Source: Mycobacterium sp. DL (GTDB lineage: Bacteria > Actinomycetota > Actinomycetes > Mycobacteriales > Mycobacteriaceae). From it: a DNA stretch of 64,000 nucleotides. The notes below the pieces were generated by a model that was not told the origin of the DNA, made no database searches, and saw only the letters and a list, made by a program, of their open reading frames with translations. This document shows positions 26,006-33,958 of this stretch, one piece after another (the first letter of the stretch is position 1; each line of letters starts with the position of its first letter). A program made the position numbers and the translations under genes. The stretch is taken from assembly GCF_039729195.1 (NCBI RefSeq), contig NZ_CP155796.1, positions 868,001-932,000 of the forward strand, in the 5' to 3' direction.

Positions 26006-26728
26006 TCACATCGTCAGCAGTTCGCGGCCGATGAGCAGGATCGCCCCCGCCGCGGAGACGGTGATGGCGAGCCAGCGCAGTCGAGTCGGGTTCAGATGCC
26101 GGTTCAGCAGATGTGAGAGCAGGTAGCCCACGATGGCGGCGGGGAACAGGACCGCGAACCCCCAGAGCGTGTGCCTGGTGACGGCGCCGGTCGCTGCCAG
26201 TGCGGCCAGCGACAGCAGCGAACCGATCAGGAAGAAGCCGCTCATCGTGCCGCGCAACTCCGCTCCGCTGTTGCGTTGCCAGACCAGCGCCATCGGCGGA
26301 CCGCCGATCGCCGTCGCCGTGCCCAGCAGTCCCGAGGCCGCCCCGGCCAGCACGACGTTGCGTCGCCGCGCGGCGGGAATCCAGCCACTGCTGGTCAGCA
26401 CCACCCCTCCCAGGACGACGCCGGCGAGCAGGATCGCCAATGCGCGGTGCGGCAGCGCCGCCAACAGCAGCGCACCGGCGACGGTGCCGGGAACCCGGCC
26501 GATCAGCGCCCATCCCGTGCCCGACAGGTCGATCGCCTGGCGTTCGCGGATCACGACCATGAGCGTGACCAGCGTGGCGACCATGATCAGGGTGGCGGGG
26601 ATCAGTGCCGGGTCGACCAGTGCCACGATCGGCGCCGCCAGCATCCCGATGCCGAATCCGATCGAGGACTGCAGTGCCGATGCCAGAACGATGGCGACGG
26701 CCAGGACGCAGTACCCCGCAATAGTCAT
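26006..26728 (-). CDS. TauE/SafE family membrane permease
   Basis: 240 aa, about 7-8 hydrophobic helices, with SSIGFGIGMLAAPIVALVDP near the start and a second half repeat at AIGGPPMALVWQ, the pattern of TauE/SafE permeases. These proteins move small organic or sulfur-containing anions. In this operon it could export or import an organic acid; that is inference. Its ATG overlaps the stop codon of the upstream ATPase gene (ATGA), indicating coupled translation. Confidence 0.85.
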   Translation of the reverse strand: MTIAGYCVLAVAIVLASALQSSIGFGIGMLAAPIVALVDPALIPATLIMVATLVTLMVVIRERQAIDLSGTGWALIGRVPGTVAGALLLAALPHRALAILLAGVVLGGVVLTSSGWIPAARRRNVVLAGAASGLLGTATAIGGPPMALVWQRNSGAELRGTMSGFFLIGSLLSLAALAATGAVTRHTLWGFAVLFPAAIVGYLLSHLLNRHLNPTRLRWLAITVSAAGAILLIGRELLTM

Positions 26729-27726
26729 GCCGGCACTGTCTCAAGCCCACTCCCCTCCAGCAGCATCGGGTGGTGGCACTCGGCTGTGTGGCCGGGGACC
26801 TGCGGGTCGGCGACGCTGACCGGTGCCGTCGAGGCGCACTCGTCGGTGGCCTTCCAGCAGCGGGTGCGGAAGCGACACCCCGACGGCGGGTTGATCGGTG
26901 AGGGAACCTCGCCCTCGAGCAGGATCCGCTGCCTGCGCTGTTCGCTGTCCAGGGTCGGGGCGGCCGACATCAGAGCCGCGGTGTACGGGTGGTTCGAGCG
27001 CTCGAAAACTGCCTCGGTGGGCCCATTTTCGACGATCCGGCCGAGATACATCACCGCGACGCGGTCGGCGACATGGCGGACCACCGACAGGTCATGGGAG
27101 ATGAAGATGTAGCTGATCTGGAGCTGCTGCTGCAGATCGTTGAGCAGGTTGAGCACCTGGGCCTGCACCGACAGATCGAGCGCGGAGACGGGCTCGTCGC
27201 AGATGATGACATCGGGGTTGAGTGCCAGCGCCCGTGCGATGCCGATCCGTTGACGCTGCCCGCCGGAGAACTCCTGCGGATACTTGTCCGCCGCCTTGGC
27301 CCCCAGGCCGACCAGATCCAGCAGGCCACGTACCCGCATGTCGCGGTCCTTGCGGTTCTTGATCAGACCCTTGTGGCTGCGCCACGGCTCGGCGATGATG
27401 TCGGCCGCCGACATCCGGGAGTTCAGCGACGCGTAGGGATCCTGGAACACCATCTGCACGCGGCTGCGGAACTTCAGCAGGTCCGCGCCGCGCAGACTGA
27501 ACGGGTCGACGCCGTCGAAGCTCACGGTCCCGGAGTCGGGACGCTCCAACATCATCAGTGTCCTTGCCAGCGTGGACTTTCCGCACCCGGACTCGCCGAC
27601 CAGGCCCAGGGTTTCGCCGCGTGCCAGATCCAGCGTGATGCCGTCCAGAGCGCACAGCGGGTTCTTGGCGTGCGGCACCCGGAAGGATTTGCGGACGTCG
27701 CGGACCTCGAGCAAGTTGTCAGACAT
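26725..27726 (-). CDS. ABC transporter ATPase, Opp/Dpp F-type
   Basis: 333 aa. Walker A GESGCGKST, Q-loop VFQDPYASLNSRM, signature FSGGQRQR, Walker B VIICDEP, and the C-terminal oligopeptide-ABC extension with cysteines (CRFRTRCWKATDEC). It partners the D-type ATPase of the next upstream gene, with 8 bp overlap between them. It powers import by the two permeases and binding lipoprotein of this operon. Opp/Dpp systems take peptides, but also sugars and sugar acids, so the ligand is open. Confidence 0.93.
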   Translation of the reverse strand: MSDNLLEVRDVRKSFRVPHAKNPLCALDGITLDLARGETLGLVGESGCGKSTLARTLMMLERPDSGTVSFDGVDPFSLRGADLLKFRSRVQMVFQDPYASLNSRMSAADIIAEPWRSHKGLIKNRKDRDMRVRGLLDLVGLGAKAADKYPQEFSGGQRQRIGIARALALNPDVIICDEPVSALDLSVQAQVLNLLNDLQQQLQISYIFISHDLSVVRHVADRVAVMYLGRIVENGPTEAVFERSNHPYTAALMSAAPTLDSEQRRQRILLEGEVPSPINPPSGCRFRTRCWKATDECASTAPVSVADPQVPGHTAECHHPMLLEGSGLETVPA

Positions 27727-28741
27727 TACGGACCTCTTCCGGAAAGTGGCAGGCGGCCTTGCGGCTCGGGTCGACGGATTCGAGCGTGGGTCGCTTGGTG
27801 ATGCAGACCTGCTGCGCGATCGGGCATCGTTCCTGGTAGACACAACCCTCGGGGACCGAATGCAGATCAGGCGGAGTGCCGCCAATCGATTTGAGCTCGT
27901 CCCCGCGGCGGGCGTTGACGGGTACCGAGTTCAGCAGTCCCTTGGTGTACGGATGCTTGGGGTTGCCGAAAACCTCGGCTACCGTTCCGGTCTCGATGAT
28001 GTTGCCGGCGTACATGACCGCCACCCGGTCGGCCTCTTCGGCGACCAGCGCCAGGTCGTGGGTGATAAGCACCACGGCCATGTCGAACTCGGCACGCAGA
28101 TCGCGCAGCAGCGCCATGATCTGTGCCTGCACCGTGACGTCGAGCGCGGTGGTCGGTTCGTCGGCGATGAGCACACTCGGATTGAGCGCCACCGCCATCG
28201 CGATGAGAAGTCGCTGGCGCATCCCGCCGGAGAACTGGTGCGGGTAGGAGTCGAGCCGCGTCTCCGGCTGCGGGATGCCGACGCGTGTCATCAGGTCGAC
28301 GGCCTTGCGCTTGGCGTCCTTGGCGTTCATGCCCTGGTGGATCCGGAACGGTTCGGCCAGTTGAGTTCCCACGGTGTAGAGCGGGTTGAGCGCGGTGAGC
28401 GCGTCCTGGAACACGATCGCCAGCTCGGTGCCGGCCATCTCGCGTCGCTTCTTCCGGTCGGCCTTGATGAGGTCGACGTCACCGAGTGTGGCGCTGCCAC
28501 CGACGATGTCGGCCACCGGCTCCAACAGGCCGACGAGCGCGGTCGCGGTCATCGACTTGCCACAGCCGGATTCACCGAGCAGCGCCAGGGTTTCGCCGCG
28601 GCGGGCGTCGAAGCTCACCTCGTTGACCGCGCGCAGCGTGCCGGAGATGGTGCGGACCTCCACCGACAGGCCGTCGACCTGGAGCACCGGGGCGGTGTCG
28701 ACGCCACCGACTGGAACGTCGTGATCGGCGAGTGCAGTCAT
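27719..28741 (-). CDS. ABC transporter ATPase, Opp/Dpp D-type
   Basis: 340 aa. GESGCGKSM (Walker A), VFQDALTALNP, FSGGMRQRLLIA (signature), VLIADEPTTALD and the cysteine-bearing tail CVYQERCPIAQQVC. ATG at 28741 is used because AAAGG lies a short distance upstream; an ATG five codons earlier, overlapping the permease stop, is possible. It forms a heterodimer with the F-type ATPase encoded next. Confidence 0.93.
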   Translation of the reverse strand: MTALADHDVPVGGVDTAPVLQVDGLSVEVRTISGTLRAVNEVSFDARRGETLALLGESGCGKSMTATALVGLLEPVADIVGGSATLGDVDLIKADRKKRREMAGTELAIVFQDALTALNPLYTVGTQLAEPFRIHQGMNAKDAKRKAVDLMTRVGIPQPETRLDSYPHQFSGGMRQRLLIAMAVALNPSVLIADEPTTALDVTVQAQIMALLRDLRAEFDMAVVLITHDLALVAEEADRVAVMYAGNIIETGTVAEVFGNPKHPYTKGLLNSVPVNARRGDELKSIGGTPPDLHSVPEGCVYQERCPIAQQVCITKRPTLESVDPSRKAACHFPEEVRNV

Positions 28742-28752
28742 CACAGTACCTT

Positions 28753-29739
28753 TCATGAGAGGCGCTTTCCGGCTCGTGTGAACTTCGCCAGCCGCTTCTG
28801 CGGGACGGTGAGGCGCCACCGCTGGCCGGGGTCGGTGGCGATGCGGGCCCATGCGGCCAGGATGGTGGCCGACACGGTGGTGATGACGATGGCCAGGCCG
28901 GGGAAGAACGACAACCACCAGGCGGTGTGCAGGTAGGTGCGGCCCTGGGCGACCATCAGGCCCCAGCTGACGTCGGGGGGCTGGATGCCGATGCCCAGGA
29001 AGCTCAACGAGCTCTCCGCCAGCATCACGTAGCAGAAGTCCAGCGTCGCCACGGTCAGCAGCGTGGGCAACACGATCGGCAGCACGTGGCGGCCGATGAT
29101 CGAGTTGGCGCTGGCGCCGAACGTGCGTGCCGCGTCGACGAAGACCCGGCTCTGCAACTCGGCGGATTCGGCGCGGGCGGTACGCAGGTACACCGGGATG
29201 CGGGTGATCGCCAGCACCAGGATGATGTTGGCCGCACTCGGGGAGAAGACGTAGAGCACCACGACGGCGAGCAGCAGCGACGGGAAGCTCATGATCACGT
29301 CGGCGACGCGCATCGCGACGGTCTCACGCCACCCGCGGTAGAAGCCTGCCCACATGCCGATGGCCGAGCCGACGACCGCGGAGATGACCACCGCCGGGAC
29401 CGCGACCGACAGCGTGGTTTGGCAGGCGACGATGAGCCGGGCCAGCATGCTGCGACCCAGCGGATCGGTGCCCAGTACGTTGGCCCAGCCGTGGGTCAGC
29501 GTGAACGGTGCCTGGTTGGAGTTGTCGAGGTCGATGCGGGTGGCCAGGTCGCCCATCAGCATCGGCCCGAAGATCGCGGTGAGGAACACCAGGCCGAGCA
29601 CACCGGCCGCGACGGCGGCGACGCGATCGTTGATCAGCAGCCGGAACCAGAGCGAGCGGCCCCGCTTGTTGGAGTTCTTGTCGGGCTCGCCGACGACCGC
29701 GGTGGTCGGCTTGACCGGAACCTGATCGAGTTGAGTCAT
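28753..29739 (-). CDS. ABC transporter permease, DppC-type
   Basis: 328 aa. A leading helix near residue 40-60, then five helices with the ATPase-contact EAA loop (ADVIMSFPSLLLAVV is the preceding helix; ESAELQSRVFVDAARTFGAS is the loop). This is the C-type permease of the oligopeptide-ABC family. Its 3' end abuts the D-type ATPase start. The N-terminal ~35 residues are hydrophilic. Confidence 0.92.
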   Translation of the reverse strand: MTQLDQVPVKPTTAVVGEPDKNSNKRGRSLWFRLLINDRVAAVAAGVLGLVFLTAIFGPMLMGDLATRIDLDNSNQAPFTLTHGWANVLGTDPLGRSMLARLIVACQTTLSVAVPAVVISAVVGSAIGMWAGFYRGWRETVAMRVADVIMSFPSLLLAVVVLYVFSPSAANIILVLAITRIPVYLRTARAESAELQSRVFVDAARTFGASANSIIGRHVLPIVLPTLLTVATLDFCYVMLAESSLSFLGIGIQPPDVSWGLMVAQGRTYLHTAWWLSFFPGLAIVITTVSATILAAWARIATDPGQRWRLTVPQKRLAKFTRAGKRLS

Positions 29740-29755
29740 GGTGATGTGTCTCCCG

Positions 29756-30685
29756 TCAGACCTTGGCCGGTTCGCGCACCCGCGCGTCGAGCAGCGCGTA
29801 GCAGGCGTCGATGACGATGTTGAGGACGAAGATGCTGACCGCGGTGAGCAGCACGGCGGCCTGCAGGACGGCGAAGTCGCGCTGCAGGATCGCGTCGATC
29901 ATCAGCTTGCCGATGCCGGGCCAGCCGAAGATGGCCTCGACCACCACCGCGCCGTTGATCAATCCGACGGCGAGGTCGCCGGCGACGGTGAGTGCGGGTG
30001 CCGCGGCGTTGCGCAGCGCATGGTGGGTGACGACGCGGAAGTCGCTGGCGCCTTTGCTGCGGGCCAGCCGCACGTAGGGCGCTGACAGCGCGGAAACCAT
30101 TGCGCCGCGGACCACTTGGGTGAGCACACCAAGGGGTCGGATCATCAGCGTGGCGACGGGCAGGACCCACGACAGGATGCCTGCGTCGACGCCGGAGGTG
30201 GGCAGCACACCGAGCACCACCGCGAACACCCAGACGCCGGTGATGGCGAACCAGAAGTCGGGGATGGACGCCGCGGTCATCGACAGCAGGCTGGAGAACC
30301 GGTCGGCCAGTGAGTTGGGCCGGTAGGCGGCCCAGCAGCCGATGACGACGGCACCGACGATGGCCAACAGCATGGTGGCGAATGCGAGCTGCAGCGTGGC
30401 GGGGAAGGCCCGCAGCGCCATCTCGGCCGCGGGCTCGCCGGTGCGCAGCGAGGTTCCGAAGTCCAGGTGGATGACGCCCTTGAAGTAGTCGATCAGCTGG
30501 GTGATCAGCGGGTCGTTGAACCCGTTCTGCTCGGCGAAGGCTGCCCGCTGATCCGGTGTCGCCGATTCGGACAGGTACAGGTTGGTCGGGTCACCGGTGA
30601 GCCTGGCGAGCAGGAACACCCCGAGCAGAACGATGATCAACGGCAGTGCGCTGGAATACATCCGGCGCCGGACGAAGGAGAACAT
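29756..30685 (-). CDS. ABC transporter permease, DppB-type
   Basis: 309 aa. The N-terminal RRMYSSALPLIIVLLGVFLL helix and the large external loop with GDPTNLYLSESATPDQRAAF, then GTSLRTGEP, are typical of DppB/OppB proteins. The EAA-type loop APYVRLARSKGASDFRVV lies near residue 225. Pairs with the C-type permease encoded 16 bp downstream. Confidence 0.92.
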   Translation of the reverse strand: MFSFVRRRMYSSALPLIIVLLGVFLLARLTGDPTNLYLSESATPDQRAAFAEQNGFNDPLITQLIDYFKGVIHLDFGTSLRTGEPAAEMALRAFPATLQLAFATMLLAIVGAVVIGCWAAYRPNSLADRFSSLLSMTAASIPDFWFAITGVWVFAVVLGVLPTSGVDAGILSWVLPVATLMIRPLGVLTQVVRGAMVSALSAPYVRLARSKGASDFRVVTHHALRNAAAPALTVAGDLAVGLINGAVVVEAIFGWPGIGKLMIDAILQRDFAVLQAAVLLTAVSIFVLNIVIDACYALLDARVREPAKV

Positions 30686-30724
30686 AGATTCAGCCCTTCT
30701 GGGAATGTGGGAGAAGTCGGAGCG

Positions 30725-32305
30725 TCAGGACTGGTCGGTGCGGTCGTTGCCGGCCGGGGTCATTGCGGCCAGCTGCATCTCGTCGCCGGTCGCCGGGTTG
30801 GGGGTGTAGTCGACCCTCGGCGACTTGCCGAGGATGCCCTGCATGTGGGCGAGGTAGGCCATCTGCATGATCTCCTCGGGCTCTTCGGCGAACAGTTGGG
30901 CGAACGCGTCCTGGCGGGCCTCGTCGGTCAGCGCCTCGGCGGCGCGGATCTTCGCGTCGAACTCCGGTGTGCCGTAGGCGGCCTGCGGTCCGTCGGAGAG
31001 CATGTACTGGTCGAGGGTGAACGCGGCGTCACCGGCCTGGTTGCCGTGCATGATCATCAGCAGGTACGGCCCGGTGTTGGGAGGGAACGGACGCAGCTGA
31101 TACTCCAGTTGCGCTGCGGTGTCCATCATCTCGATCTTGACGTTGAGGCCGATCTCGGTGAACTCGCTCTGCATCACCTCGATGGTCTCGGCGATCTTCG
31201 GGAACTGCGCCGTGCGACCGATCAGCCGGATCTCGGTGTCGACGGGCACCCCGTCGGCCTTGGCCTCGGCGACAAGAGCCTTGGCTTTGTCGATGTCGTG
31301 CGGCCAGATCTGCAGCTCGTCGTTGTAACCGACTACGCCGGTCGGGATCAGTTGTGCGGCAGGCTCACCCAGGTCCCGGAACAGCGCCTTGACGATGCCG
31401 GTGCGGTTGACGGCGTAGTTGATGGCCTGGCGCACCCGGATGTCGTCCAGCGGCGGTTCGGTGGCCTGGATGCGCAGTGCGGTGGTCTCGTTGTTCTGGA
31501 ACGGCACCCCGAGGTCGCCGGCGCCGTCCTCAGGACCGAGTCCGGTGGCGATGTCGGCCTCGTCGTTGGTGATCATGGCGGCGCGGACGCTGCCCTCGCT
31601 GCGCCACTGGTATTCGGCGCGCGGGAACGCGGGCGGCTGGCCCCAGTAGGTGGGATTGCTTGCCAGGGAGAGCTTCTGGCCGTACTCCCAGTCTTCGATC
31701 GCGTACGGGCCGGTGCCGATCGGCTCCCGGACCTTCTCGGTGGTGCTGGTGGTGCGGGGCACGATCTCGACGAAGGAGAGTCGCAGCGGCAGAATCGGAT
31801 CCGGCTCGGTGGTGCCGACGACGACGGTGTTGGCGTCCGGCGTCTGCAGCGAGAGTTCCTCGTCCCCGAAGACGTATCCGTCGACGTTGCACTGCAGGTC
31901 GGAGTTGACGGCGCGGTCGATGGAGAATGCGGCGTCCTCGGAGGTGAACGGGGCTCCGTCGGAGAACGTCACGCCGTCACGGAGGGTGAAGGTCCACTCG
32001 GTGGGGCTGGTCTGTTCCCAGTCGGTGGCCAGCAGCGGCTGCAGGTCACCGGTGGTGGAGTCGCGCTCGATGAGCGGTTCGGTGATGTTGGAGCGGACCA
32101 CGACGCCGGTGGAGGTCAGTGAGCTCTCGCACGGCTCGAGCGTCGGTGGCTCCTGGGGGAGCACGATGCGCAGCGTGTTGGGGTCGTATCCGCCGCCGCC
32201 GGAGTTCGCGACGGTGCAGCCGCCGGCAGCGACGGTGACTCCCGCGAGGGCGAGAGCCGTCAGGCTCCGACGCATGCGGCGGGTGGTCGGTGCTGCGGGG
32301 TTCAT
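30725..32305 (-). CDS. ABC substrate-binding lipoprotein, SBP_bac_5 type
   Basis: 526 aa. The signal peptide ends in AAGGC with Cys30 as the lipid-anchored residue, then LRIVLPQEPPTLEPCE and a family-typical body (TGPYAIEDWEYGQKLSLASN, VRQAINYAVNRTGIV). It captures the ligand outside the membrane for the two permeases and two ATPases downstream. The family binds peptides, nickel, sugars and other ligands, so being in a glucarate operon makes a sugar acid or its conjugate a fair but unproven guess. GGAGGA precedes the ATG at 32305. First gene of a nine-gene operon. Confidence 0.92.
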   Translation of the reverse strand: MNPAAPTTRRMRRSLTALALAGVTVAAGGCTVANSGGGGYDPNTLRIVLPQEPPTLEPCESSLTSTGVVVRSNITEPLIERDSTTGDLQPLLATDWEQTSPTEWTFTLRDGVTFSDGAPFTSEDAAFSIDRAVNSDLQCNVDGYVFGDEELSLQTPDANTVVVGTTEPDPILPLRLSFVEIVPRTTSTTEKVREPIGTGPYAIEDWEYGQKLSLASNPTYWGQPPAFPRAEYQWRSEGSVRAAMITNDEADIATGLGPEDGAGDLGVPFQNNETTALRIQATEPPLDDIRVRQAINYAVNRTGIVKALFRDLGEPAAQLIPTGVVGYNDELQIWPHDIDKAKALVAEAKADGVPVDTEIRLIGRTAQFPKIAETIEVMQSEFTEIGLNVKIEMMDTAAQLEYQLRPFPPNTGPYLLMIMHGNQAGDAAFTLDQYMLSDGPQAAYGTPEFDAKIRAAEALTDEARQDAFAQLFAEEPEEIMQMAYLAHMQGILGKSPRVDYTPNPATGDEMQLAAMTPAGNDRTDQS

Positions 32306-32612
32306 GGGTCCTCCCGGGCCGGGGATGGTGACGTCCACGTATGTAGATGCCACCTGTGATGGCAACCACACCGTAAGAGCAGGCCGGAAAGAGCGTCAAC
32401 CCCGGCGAAAGGCGCGTTTTGACGGCTCGCGAGGCACACGCGAGATTGCGCAGTGCCTCAAAAATACGTTCTGAACTGGGTGTTTAATGGGGCTGCGGAT
32501 TCACTGATGCTCAGACCTTGATGGCGCCATGCAGCCAATGCTGTTTCGCTATAAGTCAATGCTAATTCGGACGTGGACGGGTATTCCCAGCTCGTCGTAC
32601 CGTGGGATCACT
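32306..32612. other. Divergent control region of the sugar-acid operon
   Basis: 307 bp between the binding-protein gene (minus) and the hydroxyacid dehydrogenase gene (plus). It holds an inverted repeat at 32348-32364, a hairpin CTCGCG-7 nt-CGCGAG at 32426-32444, and the perfect palindrome ATGGCGCCAT at 32521-32530. AT content is above average from about 32458 to 32570. No convincing small gene was seen. Confidence 0.5.
32348..32364. promoter_or_regulatory. Candidate IclR operator
   Basis: TGCCA-CCTGTGA-TGGCA, a 17-bp inverted repeat 42 bp upstream of the binding-protein ATG. Size and CCA...TGG outline resemble IclR-family sites, and the operon encodes an IclR protein. Confidence 0.4.
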
Positions 32613-33599
32613 ATGACGACTCAAGGTGATGCCGCGCAGAAGCCGACCGTGTTGCAGGTCGGGCCGTTGAAGCCGTCGCTCGCGCAGACGCTGGCCGACG
32701 ACTACGCCGCCCGGGTGCTGCCCGACTCCGCGGGCGAGCGAAAGGCGTTCCTCGCCGGCCACGGCGCGGAGATCACCGCGGTGGTGACCTCGGGTCGCAC
32801 GGGGGTGGACGCTTCGCTGATGGAAGCCCTGCCGAACCTCGGCGCGGTGGTCAACTTCGGCGTCGGCTACGACACCACCGATGTCGACGCGGCCTCAGCT
32901 CGGGGCGTCGGGGTGAGCAATACCCCCGACGTCCTGACCGACTGTGTGGCGGATACGGCCGTGGGTCTGGTGATCGACACGCTCCGGCACTTCTCGGCCT
33001 CGGACCGCTACGTGCGGGCCGGCCGCTGGGCGGTCGAGGGGAACTACCCGCTGACCCGCCAGGTCAGCAACAGCCGCGTGGGCGTCATCGGACTGGGCCG
33101 TATCGGCAGGGCGATCGCGTTGCGGCTCAGCGCCTTCGGCTGCACGATCAGCTACCACAACCGCAGCGAGCTCTCGGATTCGCCGTACACCTATGCGTCG
33201 TCACCGGTGGAGTTGGCCCGCGGGGTGGACGTGCTGGTTGTCGCCGCAGCCGGCGGCGACGGCACGCGGGGTCTGGTGGACGGCGAGGTGCTCGACGCGC
33301 TGGGCTCCGACGGCTATCTGATCAACATCGCGCGCGGCAGCGTGGTCGACCAGGATGCGCTGGTCTCCGCGCTGGTCGATGGCAGGCTGGCCGGCGCGGG
33401 CCTGGACGTGTTCGCTGACGAGCCACAGGTGCCGGAGGTGCTGTTCGGCCTGGACAACGTGGTGTTGCTGCCGCACGTCGCCAGCGGGACCGTGCAGACG
33501 CGGGCCGCCATGGAGGCGCTGACGCTGCAGAACCTCGACGCCTTCCTGGCCACGGGTGAGCTCGTCACACCGGTCCAGCAACCGGCTCCCGCCCGCTAG
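32613..33599 (+). CDS. D-2-hydroxyacid dehydrogenase (glyoxylate/hydroxypyruvate reductase type)
   Basis: 328 aa. NFGVGYDTTDVDAASARGV, the cofactor motif GLGRIGRAIA, INIARGSVVD with catalytic Arg, and LPHVASGT with the catalytic His. It reduces 2-keto acids such as glyoxylate or hydroxypyruvate using NAD(P)H. It is divergent from the nine-gene operon and shares its control region, so it likely belongs to the same regulon. TACCGT lies 9 nt before the ATG at 32613. A second enzyme of the same superfamily ends the operon at 22862. Confidence 0.9.
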   Translation: MTTQGDAAQKPTVLQVGPLKPSLAQTLADDYAARVLPDSAGERKAFLAGHGAEITAVVTSGRTGVDASLMEALPNLGAVVNFGVGYDTTDVDAASARGVGVSNTPDVLTDCVADTAVGLVIDTLRHFSASDRYVRAGRWAVEGNYPLTRQVSNSRVGVIGLGRIGRAIALRLSAFGCTISYHNRSELSDSPYTYASSPVELARGVDVLVVAAAGGDGTRGLVDGEVLDALGSDGYLINIARGSVVDQDALVSALVDGRLAGAGLDVFADEPQVPEVLFGLDNVVLLPHVASGTVQTRAAMEALTLQNLDAFLATGELVTPVQQPAPAR

Positions 33600-33604
33600 C
33601 CATC

Positions 33605-33667
33605 CGCCGAAACTGTATTCCACGCGCCAAATCTCGCGTCGAGCCCGCGTGGAATACCGTTTCGGCG
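33605..33667. repeat. Palindromic intergenic repeat, family B copy 2
   Basis: 22-bp arms 33605-33626 and 33646-33667 (CGCCGAAACTGTATTCCACG on the left) with one mismatch. It lies between convergent ends at 33599 and 33687. Confidence 0.75.
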
Positions 33668-33686
33668 AAATCTGGTGTTCAGGCGG

Positions 33687-33797
33687 TCAGCGCTTGCCGC
33701 AGTTGCCTTCGTTGCAGTGCTTGCCGGATCTGCACGAGAAGCACTGGCAGCCGCAATCGCTGCTGCGGTTGCGGTCGGGGTGATCGGGTCGTGCCAT
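33687..33797 (-). CDS. 36-residue Cys-rich protein, metallothionein-like
   Basis: 36 aa. The C-terminal half carries six cysteines at residues 15, 17, 19, 22, 28 and 33 (CGCQCFSCRSGKHCNEGNCG) plus His27, a pattern of small metal-thiolate proteins. The N-terminus is basic and polar. Reality of the gene is supported by a perfect AAGGAGGT ribosome site 5 nt before the ATG and a plausible promoter upstream. It is not the known mycobacterial MymT, whose cysteine spacing differs. Likely role: binding Zn, Cu or Cd, by inference. It is flanked by palindromic repeats on both sides. Confidence 0.7.
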   Translation of the reverse strand: MARPDHPDRNRSSDCGCQCFSCRSGKHCNEGNCGKR

Positions 33798-33847
33798 GAC
33801 AACCTCCTTCATCGAATCGTTCCGAGAGTAAACCGGCGGACCCTCCC

Positions 33848-33877
33848 ATATTGCCGGAATCGCATATATCGGGACAA
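33848..33877 (-). promoter_or_regulatory. Candidate promoter of the Cys-rich gene
   Basis: On the minus strand TTGTCC, 18 nt, then CAATAT; the -10 ends 50 nt before the ATG at 33797. The stretch is unusually AT-rich (CGATATATGCG) for this genome and could hold a metal-sensor site. Confidence 0.35.
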
Positions 33878-33890
33878 TACCGCCGCGGTC

Positions 33891-33950
33891 CCGGAACTGC
33901 ATTCCAGCAGCCGAAAGCTGCGGTGGGGCTCTGCCGGAATGCAGTTCCGG
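33891..33950. repeat. Palindromic intergenic repeat, family A copy 2
   Basis: 20-bp arms CCGGAACTGCATTCCAGCAG (33891-33910) and CTGCCGGAATGCAGTTCCGG (33931-33950), one mismatch. It begins 8 nt after the LysR stop codon on the minus strand and probably terminates that operon. Confidence 0.75.
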
Positions 33951-33958
33951 CGGGGGTT

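Noticed and set aside
30467..32122. 551-codon open frame on the plus strand opposite the binding-protein gene
   Set aside because: It is antisense to a strongly recognised SBP lipoprotein gene, and its translation is His/Gly/Val-rich with no family features; a by-product of GC-rich codon use.
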